64,000 nucleotides of DNA from Saprospiraceae bacterium (lineage in GTDB: Bacteria > Bacteroidota > Bacteroidia > Chitinophagales > Saprospiraceae), in the NCBI GenBank assembly GCA_016714025.1, contig JADJOB010000002.1:789501-853500 (forward strand), given 5' to 3'. This document shows, one piece after another, positions 53,728-61,721 of the stretch; the stretch's first letter is position 1, and each line of letters starts with the position of its first letter. The notes beneath the pieces are model-generated. The model saw nothing but the letters and a program-made list of their open reading frames with translations. It was not told the origin of the DNA and ran no database searches. The position numbers and the translations under genes are program-made.

Positions 53728-54612
53728 ATGAGGCGAAAACGATTTTTACAAGCTTTAACACTATTGCCAATAGCCGGTGCTGTTATGAAACTGAATGATT
53801 TATATAAGGGTTTGCAAGAGTTGGAATATACAGAAAAAATGCCCGTTCTGTTTCTGGGTCATGGCAGTCCAATGAATGCCATTGAAGAAAATGAATTTGT
53901 AAGAGGGTTCAGAAACATTGCGAAAGTTATTTCAAAACCAAAAGCGATTCTGTGCATTTCAGCTCATTGGGAAACCAAAGGCACTTTCGTAACAGCCATG
54001 GATAAACCTGCAACGATTCACGATTTTGGAGGATTTCCACAAGCTTTATTTGATGTACAATATCCTGCTCCCGGCAGTCCGGAGTTGGCTCAACAAACAA
54101 AGGATATCGTGCACAAAACCCAAATCGGAATGGATACGAAATGGGGCTTAGATCATGGGGCCTGGAGTGTCATCAAACATTTATATCCAAAGGCAGATGT
54201 ACCGGTCATTCAAATGAGTTTAGATTATACACTGAGTCCACAGGCTCATTACGATTTAGCAAGTGAATTGTTTAGTCTAAGACAGAAAGGGATCTTAATC
54301 ATTGGAAGTGGCAATATGGTTCATAATTTGGGCATGATAGCCTGGGATAAACTAAATTCAGATTCTTATGGTTTTGACTGGGCTTTGGAAGCCCGCGATA
54401 AAATGAATCAAGCCATATTAAATGGAAATCATCAAAGTTTGATTGATTTTCGTTCACAAGGAAAGGCATTTGATCTTTCCATTCCAACCCCTGAGCATTA
54501 TTTGCCTTTGTTGTATGCATTGGCCTTAAAGGATAAAAGCGATCCAATCGAATTATTTAATGACAAAGCAATCGCTGGATCCCTGACCATGACATCCGTA
54601 AAAATTGGATGA
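53728..54612 (+). CDS. DODA-type extradiol ring-opening dioxygenase (4,5-DOPA dioxygenase-like)
   Basis: I start at the ATG at 53728 (MRRKRFLQALTLLPIAGA), a short twin-arginine-like or signal-like leader; the TTG at 53644 overlaps the YceI gene and is unlikely. About 294 aa. Family motifs: LFLGHGSPMNAIEENEFVRG, ILCISAHWETKG, HDFGGFPQALFDVQYPAPG and DHGAWSVIKHLYP. The conserved His residues (in GHGS, SAHW, and DHGAW) fit a LigB/YgiD-like metal-dependent dioxygenase. The physiological substrate is unknown. Confidence 0.88.
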   Translation: MRRKRFLQALTLLPIAGAVMKLNDLYKGLQELEYTEKMPVLFLGHGSPMNAIEENEFVRGFRNIAKVISKPKAILCISAHWETKGTFVTAMDKPATIHDFGGFPQALFDVQYPAPGSPELAQQTKDIVHKTQIGMDTKWGLDHGAWSVIKHLYPKADVPVIQMSLDYTLSPQAHYDLASELFSLRQKGILIIGSGNMVHNLGMIAWDKLNSDSYGFDWALEARDKMNQAILNGNHQSLIDFRSQGKAFDLSIPTPEHYLPLLYALALKDKSDPIELFNDKAIAGSLTMTSVKIG

Positions 54613-54704
54613 GGTTATTCAAGGAGAAAAGGCCTGAGAAGGTTTGAACGTATTCAATTTATTAATCTCTTTAGATCCTTGCAAGGATTTTAAAAACCAA
54701 ATTG

Positions 54705-54712
54705 TATCTTTG
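54705..54712 (+). promoter_or_regulatory. -7 element TATCTTTG before 54724
   Basis: A full TAnnTTTG match with a TTG at 54679-54681 as -33 partner. It ends only 11 bp before the ATG, so the leader would be about 5 nt or absent. A short palindrome (ATCCTTGCAAGGAT, 54675-54688) overlaps the -33 area. Confidence 0.5.
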
Positions 54713-54723
54713 ATTGAAAAGCA

Positions 54724-55197
54724 ATGGATAAAACAAAAACAGTGCGGATTCAATCATTTAAACCAGGTTTATGGTCTCTTGGTTTTATACTAAGTTGTAT
54801 TCTATGTTTTACTCAATGCAGGGTACATTTATTGCCTGAATTTGATGCGGCTATTTTAGATCAGATTGACCAAACGGCAAAGCAAGTTGATAGATTTTAT
54901 TTAGGATTATTGGAATTGGATCCAGCTAATTTACATAAGCGATCGTATTCCAGTTGCAGTGATACTTACATCGCAATACAATCTGAATTAAATTCACTTT
55001 ATATAAAAAATAAAATTCGCCCGCTAAACAGCAATACCTTGCGAATAGTGGAAATCACCAAAGAGTTATGGAATAAATATAAAAATGAGCATAAACGAGA
55101 TCAGGTGCTTACCAACGGAGTGATTGAATTGAACAGACAGTCTATGGAAGAATTGTTTTATACAATGCGTGTTGCAGAAAAAATTAAAAAGCCATAA
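54724..55197 (+). CDS. Hypothetical lipoprotein-like protein
   Basis: A 157-aa protein with a late hydrophobic segment (about 16-32, LWSLGFILSCILCFTQC) ending in a possible lipobox Cys. A helical domain follows, with a LDQIDQTAKQVDRFYLGLLE heptad pattern and another helix at TLRIVEITKELWNKYKNEHK. No family recognised. It is followed after 18 bp by another unknown gene on the same strand, so the two probably act together. Confidence 0.65.
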   Translation: MDKTKTVRIQSFKPGLWSLGFILSCILCFTQCRVHLLPEFDAAILDQIDQTAKQVDRFYLGLLELDPANLHKRSYSSCSDTYIAIQSELNSLYIKNKIRPLNSNTLRIVEITKELWNKYKNEHKRDQVLTNGVIELNRQSMEELFYTMRVAEKIKKP

Positions 55198-55215
55198 CAT
55201 TTTAAATCTAAGATC

Positions 55216-55545
55216 ATGGGAACTTTTGACACAGATGCAGTCATAACAGATATGTTGGCTGCTGTCCAATCTACGGTTTCAAAGCACTGGAAGGAAGTTA
55301 AAAGCAGCATGCAGCAATTTTTAAATAGCAGAAAGTCAAGATTTGAATTATTGGCTGAATTGAGAATTTCAGGAGAATTAAGCCAGGAACATTTTGAATC
55401 CAGACTGGAAGATGAAAAACTAATTGCTGAAGCAGAGATGCAGGCTTTGGAAGTTATCTCAAAAGCCATGGCACAAAAGGCAGCAAATGCAGCCATTGAT
55501 ATATTTCAGAAAGCAGTAGGAACTGCAATAAAGGGGATTTTATAA
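55216..55545 (+). CDS. Hypothetical helical protein
   Basis: A 109-aa, apparently all-helical soluble protein. It begins MGTFDTDAVITDMLAAVQST, with a charged middle helix (FESRLEDEKLIAEAEMQALE) and a final amphipathic helix (NAAIDIFQKAVGTAIKGIL). No signal peptide and no family recognised. It sits 18 bp after the lipoprotein-like gene. The C-terminal helix with a hydrophobic Gly-rich face could contact a membrane. Confidence 0.6.
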   Translation: MGTFDTDAVITDMLAAVQSTVSKHWKEVKSSMQQFLNSRKSRFELLAELRISGELSQEHFESRLEDEKLIAEAEMQALEVISKAMAQKAANAAIDIFQKAVGTAIKGIL

Positions 55546-55724
55546 AATTTGAGAATCTTGTCTTAGGAAAAAAAGAGATTCCGCAAGAAGTGGAATTTTA
55601 AATCCAAAAATATCTGTTTAATAAATTGAAATCTTATTTCAATAATTTTATTTGCTGTTTCAATAAATTAATATGGAGAGTTTGTAGAAACAGCTAGCCC
55701 CTTTTTAGATTTGTGTAATAACAA

Positions 55725-56300
55725 ATGGGCTATAATCCTAAAATTCATCATCGACGATCCATTCGAATTCAAGGTTTTGACTATTCAAAAGCAGGCTGTT
55801 ATTTTATCACCTTGGTATGTCAGCATCGCAAAAACTTTTTTGGAAAAATCATACTTGATGCAAATCGTCAAAATAAGGTCAAGTTAAGTCCAACTGGGGA
55901 AATCGCACAAAGCTGTTGGTTAGAGATTCCAATTCATTATCCAAATGTTAAATTGCATGAATTTGTGATCATACCAGATCATATGCATGGAATTCTTGAA
56001 ATAAAACAGCAGGCTGATTTGGAAAGCAATAACCAAAGAATTCCACAAGTCAACAAATATCAGAAAATCATTCCAAAATCTATTGGGTCAATCTTAAGAG
56101 GATATAAGATAGGTGTCACAAAATGGTTTCGGGATCAATGTATGAAGGAAGATTGGATTCTAATTGATAGACAAGAAATTGTATTGTGGCAACGAAATTA
56201 TTATGAGCATATTATTAGAAATCAATTTGAATATTTTGTGTTCTCAAATTATATTCGTAATAATCCTAAAAATTGGAAGGGGAAAATTGAAGAAATTTAA
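55725..56300 (+). CDS. REP-associated tyrosine transposase (RAYT, Y1/HUH type)
   Basis: A 191-aa transposase-like protein related to IS200/IS605 TnpA. The N-terminus carries the family opening HRRSIRIQGFDYSKAGCYFI. The HUH pair is His86-Met-His88 in IIPDHMHGILE. The nucleophile is one of Tyr159/Tyr160 in LWQRNYYEHIIRNQFEY, and the end IRNNPKNWKGK is typical. RAYTs are usually single, non-self-mobile domesticated transposases that process REP palindromes. No flanking IS ends are visible; the intergenic repeat islands of this window are candidate substrates (inference). Confidence 0.9.
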   Translation: MGYNPKIHHRRSIRIQGFDYSKAGCYFITLVCQHRKNFFGKIILDANRQNKVKLSPTGEIAQSCWLEIPIHYPNVKLHEFVIIPDHMHGILEIKQQADLESNNQRIPQVNKYQKIIPKSIGSILRGYKIGVTKWFRDQCMKEDWILIDRQEIVLWQRNYYEHIIRNQFEYFVFSNYIRNNPKNWKGKIEEI

Positions 56301-56366
56301 TTTAGATATTAAAATCCCAACCAAAAGAATCAGAGGAATATTTTTAACGTAGCTATAAAATTCTTT

Positions 56367-56374
56367 TAGTTTTG
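56367..56374 (+). promoter_or_regulatory. -7 element TAGTTTTG before the SRPBCC gene
   Basis: A full TAnnTTTG match, 18 bp before the ATG at 56393. It covers the alternative TTG start at 56372 and so argues against it. Confidence 0.45.
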
Positions 56375-56392
56375 CAGTCATTAATTGGTCAA

Positions 56393-56812
56393 ATGGAAAA
56401 AATATTTATTGAAGTTCAAGTAAACGTCGAAGCATCCCTGGACAAAGTTTGGCAATGCTGGAATGGTCCGGAACATATTGTAAACTGGAATTTTGCTTCG
56501 GATGATTGGTGTGCACCTAAGGCAGTAGTAGACTTAAAACCAGGTGGGCAATTTGTATGCAGGATGGAATCTAAGGATGGAACGATGGGTTTTGATTTTA
56601 AAGGAATTTATAATGTAATTAAACCAATGGAACTCATAGAATACACTTTGGAGGATGATCGTACGGTTCGGATTGAATTTAAAGAAAATGAAAGTGGAGT
56701 CCAGCTAATTGAGAAATTTGAGGCGGAACATGAAAATTCTGTCGAATTGCAGCAATTCGGTTGGCAAGCCATATTAAATAATTTTAAGCAGTACGTTGAA
56801 TCCAATTCTTAA
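56393..56812 (+). CDS. SRPBCC / AHSA1-family protein
   Basis: About 139 aa when started at the ATG 56393 (MEKIFIEVQVNVEASLDKVW). It has the Bet v1-like START fold of activator-of-Hsp90-like proteins: WQCWNGPEHIVNWNFASDDW, LKPGGQFVCRMESKDG, and a C-terminal helix (LQQFGWQAILNNFKQYV). The fold forms a hydrophobic ligand pocket; no specific role. It is 15 bp upstream of a VOC protein gene and probably in the same operon. Confidence 0.88.
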   Translation: MEKIFIEVQVNVEASLDKVWQCWNGPEHIVNWNFASDDWCAPKAVVDLKPGGQFVCRMESKDGTMGFDFKGIYNVIKPMELIEYTLEDDRTVRIEFKENESGVQLIEKFEAEHENSVELQQFGWQAILNNFKQYVESNS

Positions 56813-56827
56813 ATTAAAATTTATTAT

Positions 56828-57253
56828 ATGTCTGATCAATTATATCCATGTCTATGGTTTGATGGAAATGCCAAAGAAGCTGCCACTTTTTATTGTAGCA
56901 TTTTTAAGGATGGCAGAATCACCGCAGATACCCCCATGGTTGTGAATTTTGAAATCATGGGCAGAAAATTTATGGGACTCAATGCCGGGCCCATGTTTAA
57001 ATTCAATGAATCCATTTCCTATGTCATTGAATGTGATACGCAGCAAGAAATCGATTATTATTGGGATCAATTGACAAAAGATGGAGGCCTGGAAGTTGAA
57101 TGTGGTTGGGTAAAAGATAAATTTGGCCTATCCTGGCAAGTCGTTCCAAAAATCTTAGGAAAGCTCATGAATGATCCCCAAAAAGCACCTCAAGTGCTGG
57201 CAGTAATTATGAAAACCAAGAAGTTTAATATTCAAGAACTGGAGGATATTTAA
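56828..57253 (+). CDS. VOC / PhnB-like (3-demethylubiquinone methyltransferase-like fold) protein
   Basis: A 141-aa protein of the glyoxalase/VOC superfamily, PhnB-like branch. It has LYPCLWFDGNAKEAATFYCS, GRKFMGLNAGPMFKFNESIS, YVIECDTQQEIDYYWDQL and DKFGLSWQVVPKILG. These small proteins are often next to AHSA1 genes, as here. Despite the common methyltransferase name, no methyltransferase motif is present. Function unknown. Confidence 0.88.
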   Translation: MSDQLYPCLWFDGNAKEAATFYCSIFKDGRITADTPMVVNFEIMGRKFMGLNAGPMFKFNESISYVIECDTQQEIDYYWDQLTKDGGLEVECGWVKDKFGLSWQVVPKILGKLMNDPQKAPQVLAVIMKTKKFNIQELEDI

Positions 57254-57360
57254 TTACGAATTGCAAATTACGAATTACGAATTTAATTCGTAATTAGCAA
57301 TTCGTAATTCGCAATTCGTAATTCGCAATTTGTAATTCGCAATTTGTAATTCGTAATTGA
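57250..57360. repeat. ATTACGAATT / AATTCGTAAT inverted word repeat
   Basis: About four forward words (ATTACGAATTGCAAATT and variants) are followed by about eight inverted words (AATTCGTAATTCGCAATT). The turn lies at about 57290, so the whole gap is nearly one long imperfect palindrome. It fills the space between two convergent genes (57253 and 57362) and could serve as a two-way terminator. Confidence 0.85.
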
Positions 57361-57361
57361 T

Positions 57362-57805
57362 TCAAACTTCCCATTCATAAAAATTATGATCTTTATCCAA
57401 CACAAATCCGGTTTTAGGATACAGCGCATTTCCAATTACATTTGATTTAGCGGTTTCCAGGGTAAGTGCAACGGCATTCGTTTCACGGGCAAGTTGTTTA
57501 GCACGATCTATCAATAATACAGAAATACCCTGACTGCGATATTCTGGAGCTACAAACAGATCATTCAATAACCAGAGTCGTTTTAGACGGGTTGAAGAAA
57601 ACAATGGGTACAATTGTACAAAACCTGCGATTTTGTTGTCGATTGTTTCTGCAAGGAATATTTCAGATTCATTGTTAGTAATCCTATCGGACAAAAATAA
57701 TTTTGCAGCATTTATATCTGTTGGTTTATTGTAAAATATACGATAAGCATCAAACAAGATGGAAAGCGCATCGATATCAGTACGTGTGGCTTTTCGAATG
57801 ATCAT
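57362..57805 (-). CDS. GNAT-family N-acetyltransferase
   Basis: A 147-aa GNAT protein. It has RKATRTDIDALSILFDAYRI, then DLFVAPEYRSQGISVLLIDR (the acetyl-CoA loop R-x-x-G-I, with Ser at the middle Gly-like position) and NALYPKTGFVLDKDHNFYEW at the end. It resembles the branch acting on amino-acid-like or polyamine substrates, but the target is unknown. Its start is 1 bp after the stop of the membrane protein gene upstream, indicating co-transcription. Confidence 0.87.
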   Translation of the reverse strand: MIIRKATRTDIDALSILFDAYRIFYNKPTDINAAKLFLSDRITNNESEIFLAETIDNKIAGFVQLYPLFSSTRLKRLWLLNDLFVAPEYRSQGISVLLIDRAKQLARETNAVALTLETAKSNVIGNALYPKTGFVLDKDHNFYEWEV

Positions 57806-57806
57806 T

Positions 57807-58370
57807 TTAAGTTTTTTTAAAATATTTATTTAAATACGAATTAATTTTAGGAATGGCAAGCACCAAATGAATGAATGCAAATAAAATCGAACCTGGTAAA
57901 ATCAAGCGAACTAGTTTTTCGAAGCTTTGGAAATTATTTACGTCATTAAAATTGGCTACCAAACTGAATTCGTGTTCTGAAAAATTTATTTTAACGGATA
58001 AAAATACTGCAATGAGTGCAAAATGAAACCCATTGACAAATAAATGCAAGATGTATTCCCAACGAGGTAGTCCGCCCATAAAGGCACGACTGTCTTTTTC
58101 AGCGTATGCATCGATTCCTAAAACAAGGAGGTCCAATAAAACGATCCCGTTCCCTAATATAAATCCGAAGCTGTGATGATGGTTTAGAAAAAGAAAGTAG
58201 AGAATGAGTGGAAAAAAAATAGCCCGTAAGGTGTGGGTTAAATGTTCTAACCGGCTATCAGACTGGTTTTGAAGTTGGTATCTTATTAAATGTAAGTACA
58301 AGCCATCAAATAAAGCCAATAGTGCAACCAGTAAGAGTAAAACAGATAGTATCAAAAATGCCATTTCCAT
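57807..58370 (-). CDS. Hypothetical five-helix membrane protein
   Basis: A 187-aa integral membrane protein with about five hydrophobic helices: residues 4-25, 50-65, 70-88, 106-128 and 152-172. Charged loops between them include YAEKDSRAFMGGLPRWE. No family recognised with confidence. It is co-transcribed with the GNAT gene that follows it and divergent from the SRPBCC gene at 58486. Confidence 0.7.
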   Translation of the reverse strand: MEMAFLILSVLLLLVALLALFDGLYLHLIRYQLQNQSDSRLEHLTHTLRAIFFPLILYFLFLNHHHSFGFILGNGIVLLDLLVLGIDAYAEKDSRAFMGGLPRWEYILHLFVNGFHFALIAVFLSVKINFSEHEFSLVANFNDVNNFQSFEKLVRLILPGSILFAFIHLVLAIPKINSYLNKYFKKT

Positions 58371-58485
58371 AGCCAGGGTAAAAATAGCTTATTTTTATTT
58401 TACCCTGGAATAAGCCAGCGATGGCTGAAAGTAATATCTAAATAAGTTCAGAGACTTCATGTATTTTAGTGCTTTTAAAAGCCAT

Positions 58486-58908
58486 ATGATTCGTATAGAA
58501 AAACAGTTTCAAGCACCCATTACGAAAGTTTGGGATGCCATTTCCAACAAGGATACCATGAAAAAATGGTATTTTGATATTCCTGATTTTGAACTTCAAG
58601 TCGGTCATGAATTCAATTTTTTGGCCGGACCACCTGATGGCAAGGAATGGCATCATCGATGCGTAATTCGCAAGCTGGTTCCTGAAAAAATATTGAGTCA
58701 TAGCTGGACCTATCCCGGATATGAAGGGGAAACCTTGGTTACCTGGGAATTAATTAAGGTATCAGATGAAGTAACGCAGGTTAATTTTTGTCAAGAATTC
58801 ATCGTGCCTTTTCCGGAAGAAGTCGACGAACTTCATCAAGAAAATTTTCAAGAAGGTTGGACTTATATAATTAATATTGGATTGAAAGAGTTTTTGGAAA
58901 ACGAATAG
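58486..58908 (+). CDS. SRPBCC / AHSA1-family protein, second copy
   Basis: Started at the ATG 58486 (MIRIEKQFQAPITKVWDAIS), the normal family start; an ATG at 58459 would add nine atypical residues. About 140 aa. Motifs: WYFDIPDFELQVGHEFNFLA, HSWTYPGYEGETLVTWEL, and the final helix FQEGWTYIINIGLKEFLENE. This is the AHSA1 branch (START-like fold), distinct in detail from the copy at 56393. No ligand known. Confidence 0.87.
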   Translation: MIRIEKQFQAPITKVWDAISNKDTMKKWYFDIPDFELQVGHEFNFLAGPPDGKEWHHRCVIRKLVPEKILSHSWTYPGYEGETLVTWELIKVSDEVTQVNFCQEFIVPFPEEVDELHQENFQEGWTYIINIGLKEFLENE

Positions 58909-58936
58909 ATCTAAAAAATTGTGATATAATCTTTGA

Positions 58937-59485
58937 TCACAACGGTTTTGGAGCATTTTTAAATTTCTTATATTTTCCAAGTATATTTCCGATGAAAAAA
59001 GTAATTGGTATAATTAGTTTTTTAACAATAAAAGGTAATCCAATCAATCCGTATTCATTTTTATACCTGGTCATAAGATATGCGGAATCAAAAGCTTCTG
59101 GTCGGTTTGATCCCGATTTACGTTGTGCAGCATACAGGGTATCTAAAAAGAATACAATGCTGTTAACTGGTTTTACCCAGGCATCGATGATGAGTTCATC
59201 ATCCCCAACATTCCAAAATCGATGAGGGGTATTTCTATAAAAGATGATGGATTGACCTGCGGTATAAATTTTTGGTTCTTGTCCATATACCTGGCAAGCT
59301 GCCTTCCCTTGTAAAATTGTAAAGCCTTCATCTTGTAAATAATGAACATGCATGGCTGGCCCGGCATTTGGAGTACAGTGACCTTCAATAATTATTTTAG
59401 AAGCATCTGGTTCATGAACAATTTCTTTAAAAATTATTTTTTCTCCCTGACCGCTTTCAATTGTGTAAGGTAAAAGATATTTCAT
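58937..59485 (-). CDS. Cupin-domain protein with C-terminal hydrophobic segment
   Basis: A 182-aa protein. The cupin beta barrel covers about 10-110: GPAMHVHYLQDEGFTILQGK gives the first cupin motif (H-x-H with Glu), and YRNTPHRFWNVGDDELII the second with its His. A C-terminal segment from about 150 (IGLPFIVKKLIIPITFFIGN) is hydrophobic and may be membrane-associated. Small cupins bind metals and act as dioxygenases, isomerases or sensors. It lies 20 bp downstream of the cytochrome c gene, likely co-transcribed. Confidence 0.82.
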   Translation of the reverse strand: MKYLLPYTIESGQGEKIIFKEIVHEPDASKIIIEGHCTPNAGPAMHVHYLQDEGFTILQGKAACQVYGQEPKIYTAGQSIIFYRNTPHRFWNVGDDELIIDAWVKPVNSIVFFLDTLYAAQRKSGSNRPEAFDSAYLMTRYKNEYGLIGLPFIVKKLIIPITFFIGNILGKYKKFKNAPKPL

Positions 59486-59505
59486 TTGGTATTGGATTAA
59501 TTAAT

Positions 59506-60498
59506 TTAATTTGAAGCGCTTACAGTTGGAAGAATTACAGTTTTTTCAATTTTATTTTCCACGGGATCTAAAGAGTTTAAATAGCGATAAATTGCTTTTA
59601 AATCCAAATCATCCATTCTGCTAAATGATCCCCAGGGCATGGGACTGCCTTTATGAACGCGACCGGCTCTAAAACGGGCCACAAAGGCATTTTCACCCCA
59701 ATCAGATATAATTCCGGTTGTTGGATGAGGAGTTAAATTTGGTGAAATGAATGCAACGCCATCACTAAAAGCATCCGCTTCATAATACATGCCTCCTGCA
59801 AAAGGTTTTCCAATTAATTCACCAGTCTTCATATCTCGGTTTGTGTGACAACCAACACAATCTGCTACAGAATTTGCTAAGTATTTTCCATAGCTTATGC
59901 TGGTATCCCTGATAATTGATTTGGGTGGATTTCCTTTTGTGCCCTCCGGTTTAATTAAATTGAAAGCCACCAAAGCTTTGCCCAGAAAATTTATTTCACT
60001 TCGTTTTACCTGATGCTTTACAGGAGCTTGTGATTTTAAAAATGAAACGATTGCTGTTAAATCTTCATCTGTCAAATCATGAAAGGACATAAAAGGGGCA
60101 ATGAATCGATTGTCATATCCAACCATGTAACGCAACGTACGTGCAATTTCTCCGTCTGTTAAATTCCCGATTCCAGTTTCTTTATCTGGTGTAATATTTG
60201 GTGCTCGGAATGTTCCGGGTGGAATTGATAATTCCCAACCTCCGCTTAAAGGCATTAAATCACCTTTTTCCACATCCATGTATTTGTCCATTGGCACATG
60301 ACAGGTACCACAATGTGCAGGGCCATAGGCCAGATATTTTCCACGCGCAATGACAGCAGAATCGCTACTGGCTATAATGTTTGGATAGGGTGCGGTAAAT
60401 GTTTTATTTGAGTTGAATTGTACATATGTGAAAAAACCTATTACTAAAAGCAATAAAGTCAGGCCTAGCCATTTTAATACATTCAATATTGTTTTCAT
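59506..60498 (-). CDS. Diheme c-type cytochrome, membrane-anchored
   Basis: A 330-aa protein with an N-terminal membrane anchor (about 7-27, VLKWLGLTLLLLVIGFFTYV) and two cytochrome c domains. The first heme motif is CGTCH (63-67) and the second CVGCH (214-218). Met or other distal ligands are probable in PFMSFHDLTDEDL and PMPWGSFSRMDDLDL, the usual end of these modules. It probably carries electrons in the periplasm for a dehydrogenase or terminal oxidase; the partner is not in the window. Its upstream region has a good -7 element and a palindrome like that of the kinase at 22996. Confidence 0.92.
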   Translation of the reverse strand: MKTILNVLKWLGLTLLLLVIGFFTYVQFNSNKTFTAPYPNIIASSDSAVIARGKYLAYGPAHCGTCHVPMDKYMDVEKGDLMPLSGGWELSIPPGTFRAPNITPDKETGIGNLTDGEIARTLRYMVGYDNRFIAPFMSFHDLTDEDLTAIVSFLKSQAPVKHQVKRSEINFLGKALVAFNLIKPEGTKGNPPKSIIRDTSISYGKYLANSVADCVGCHTNRDMKTGELIGKPFAGGMYYEADAFSDGVAFISPNLTPHPTTGIISDWGENAFVARFRAGRVHKGSPMPWGSFSRMDDLDLKAIYRYLNSLDPVENKIEKTVILPTVSASN

Positions 60499-60527
60499 GA
60501 TATGAAATATTTATTAAATTTATGAAG

Positions 60528-60535
60528 CAAAATTA
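60528..60535 (-). promoter_or_regulatory. -7 element TAATTTTG for the cytochrome c gene
   Basis: A minus-strand TAnnTTTG match, 29 bp upstream of the start codon at 60498. Confidence 0.45.
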
Positions 60536-60581
60536 GTATCAACTTGCTTCGGTTTCAATCAGCAAATCTGCTGAATCTTAC

Positions 60582-60597
60582 TACGCAGATTTTCGTA
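60582..60597. promoter_or_regulatory. 16-bp palindrome TACGCAGATTTTCGTA
   Basis: Differs by one base from the palindrome at 22932, and the match extends over 19 bp including flanks. It lies about 47 bp upstream of the cytochrome -7 element, a good place for an activator. It also resembles the CGCAGATTTTCG repeat words at 25585, so a decayed repeat is the alternative. Confidence 0.4.
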
Positions 60598-60624
60598 TTC
60601 TTGGTGAATAATTTTTAGGGAGTT

Positions 60625-61080
60625 GTTGCAATTGAACAATGTTGCGATGCTGCAATCCTGAAATGCTACAATGTTTACATGCAAGAATTAATTTTTTTAA
60701 ATGAATCCGATTGAAATAGCAAGTTACCGAAGGTGTCCCGCCGAGGTAGGAGAGAATGTTTCTTGAATGTCAAAAGTAGGAAGGAGGGCAGTCTATAGAA
60801 AAGAAGTCTTTTAGAGAAATGCTGCAATGCTGCAATTCTGCAATTCTGCAATGTTACGATGGATTAATAGAGAATGTTTCTTGAATGTCAAAAGTAGGAA
60901 GGAGGGCAGTCTATAGAAAAGAAGTCTTTTAGAGAAATGCTGCAATTCTGCAATGTTACGATGGATTAAAAGAGAATGTTTCTTGAATGACAAAAGTAGG
61001 AAGGAGGGAAGTCTATAGAAAAGAAGTCTTTTAGAGAAATGCTGCAATGCTGCAATTATGCAATGTTACGATGGATTAAA
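60625..61080. repeat. Tandem 100-120-bp repeat with TGCAATGC stutter
   Basis: Three tandem copies start with AGAGAATGTTTCTTGAATG at 60751, 60869 and 60971 (periods 118 and 102 bp). Each contains GTAGGAAGGAGGG and the near-palindrome AAAAGAAGTCTTTT, then a variable run of TGCAATGC/TGCAATTC words and GTTACGATGGATTAA. Copy length changes with the word number. The repetitive minus-strand frame 60811-61047 is a repeat translation. It fills the gap between two minus-strand genes. Confidence 0.88.
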
Positions 61081-61091
61081 AATGCAAATAA

Positions 61092-61721
61092 TTAATGCAA
61101 TTGCAAATACACTAATTTTTTTTCCTGGAAATAGGCTTCTGGAAATTTTTTATAGATATCGTAGGTTTCAAAATAGGCTTGTTTTTTTATTTCACGAATT
61201 TCTTCGACAAGATCACCGCCTTTGTAAGCTATGATGCCATTAGGTAAAGCAGTGACTGAATCTCGAAGCAACAAAGGTTTTGAATATTGAACCAATTGAT
61301 TTAAACTGCAAACCGCCCGGCTCACAATAAAGTGAAATTTTTCTCTGCAATCTTCTGCCCGAAGATGAAAGGCTTTTAAATTTTTTATTCCTAAATGTTC
61401 AGCAATTTCAACAAGAACTTTAATTTTTTTACCAGTCCCGTCAATGGCTGTAAATTGTATTTCCGGATAGTAAATTGCCAAAGGAATGGCTGGAAAACCT
61501 CCTCCTGTACCCAAATCTAAGATCTTGCATTTGGCATTCCAGTTTACGAATGCAGTGATGCTTAATGAATGCAATACATGATGCAAATAAAATGATTCCA
61601 TATCTTTTCTTGAAATGACATTTATTTTTGCATTTTGCTCTTCATACAATGCTTTTAATTTCAACAAAGCCATTCGTTGATCTTTTGTAATATCCGGAAA
61701 GTAACGATCGATCGTTTCCAT
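61092..61721 (-). CDS. rsmG: 16S rRNA (guanine527-N7)-methyltransferase RsmG (GidB)
   Basis: A 209-aa class I methyltransferase. It has INVISRKDMESFYLHHVLHS, the SAM-binding motif I ILDLGTGGGFPAIPLAIYYP, the acidic motif II FTAIDGTGKKIKVL, and FIVSRAVCSLNQLVQ, all characteristic of GidB/RsmG. It methylates N7 of G527 in 16S rRNA using SAM. Length matches the family. It follows the glycosyltransferase gene with no gap, so it is co-transcribed with it. Confidence 0.95.
   Translation of the reverse strand: METIDRYFPDITKDQRMALLKLKALYEEQNAKINVISRKDMESFYLHHVLHSLSITAFVNWNAKCKILDLGTGGGFPAIPLAIYYPEIQFTAIDGTGKKIKVLVEIAEHLGIKNLKAFHLRAEDCREKFHFIVSRAVCSLNQLVQYSKPLLLRDSVTALPNGIIAYKGGDLVEEIREIKKQAYFETYDIYKKFPEAYFQEKKLVYLQLH

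Noticed and set aside
55725..56300. Complete IS200-type insertion sequence
   Set aside because: No terminal hairpins or TnpB partner are visible; the enzyme fits the stand-alone RAYT type better.
60811..61047. 78-aa minus-strand frame with a duplicated peptide
   Set aside because: It follows the 100-120-bp tandem repeat and has no other coding sign.
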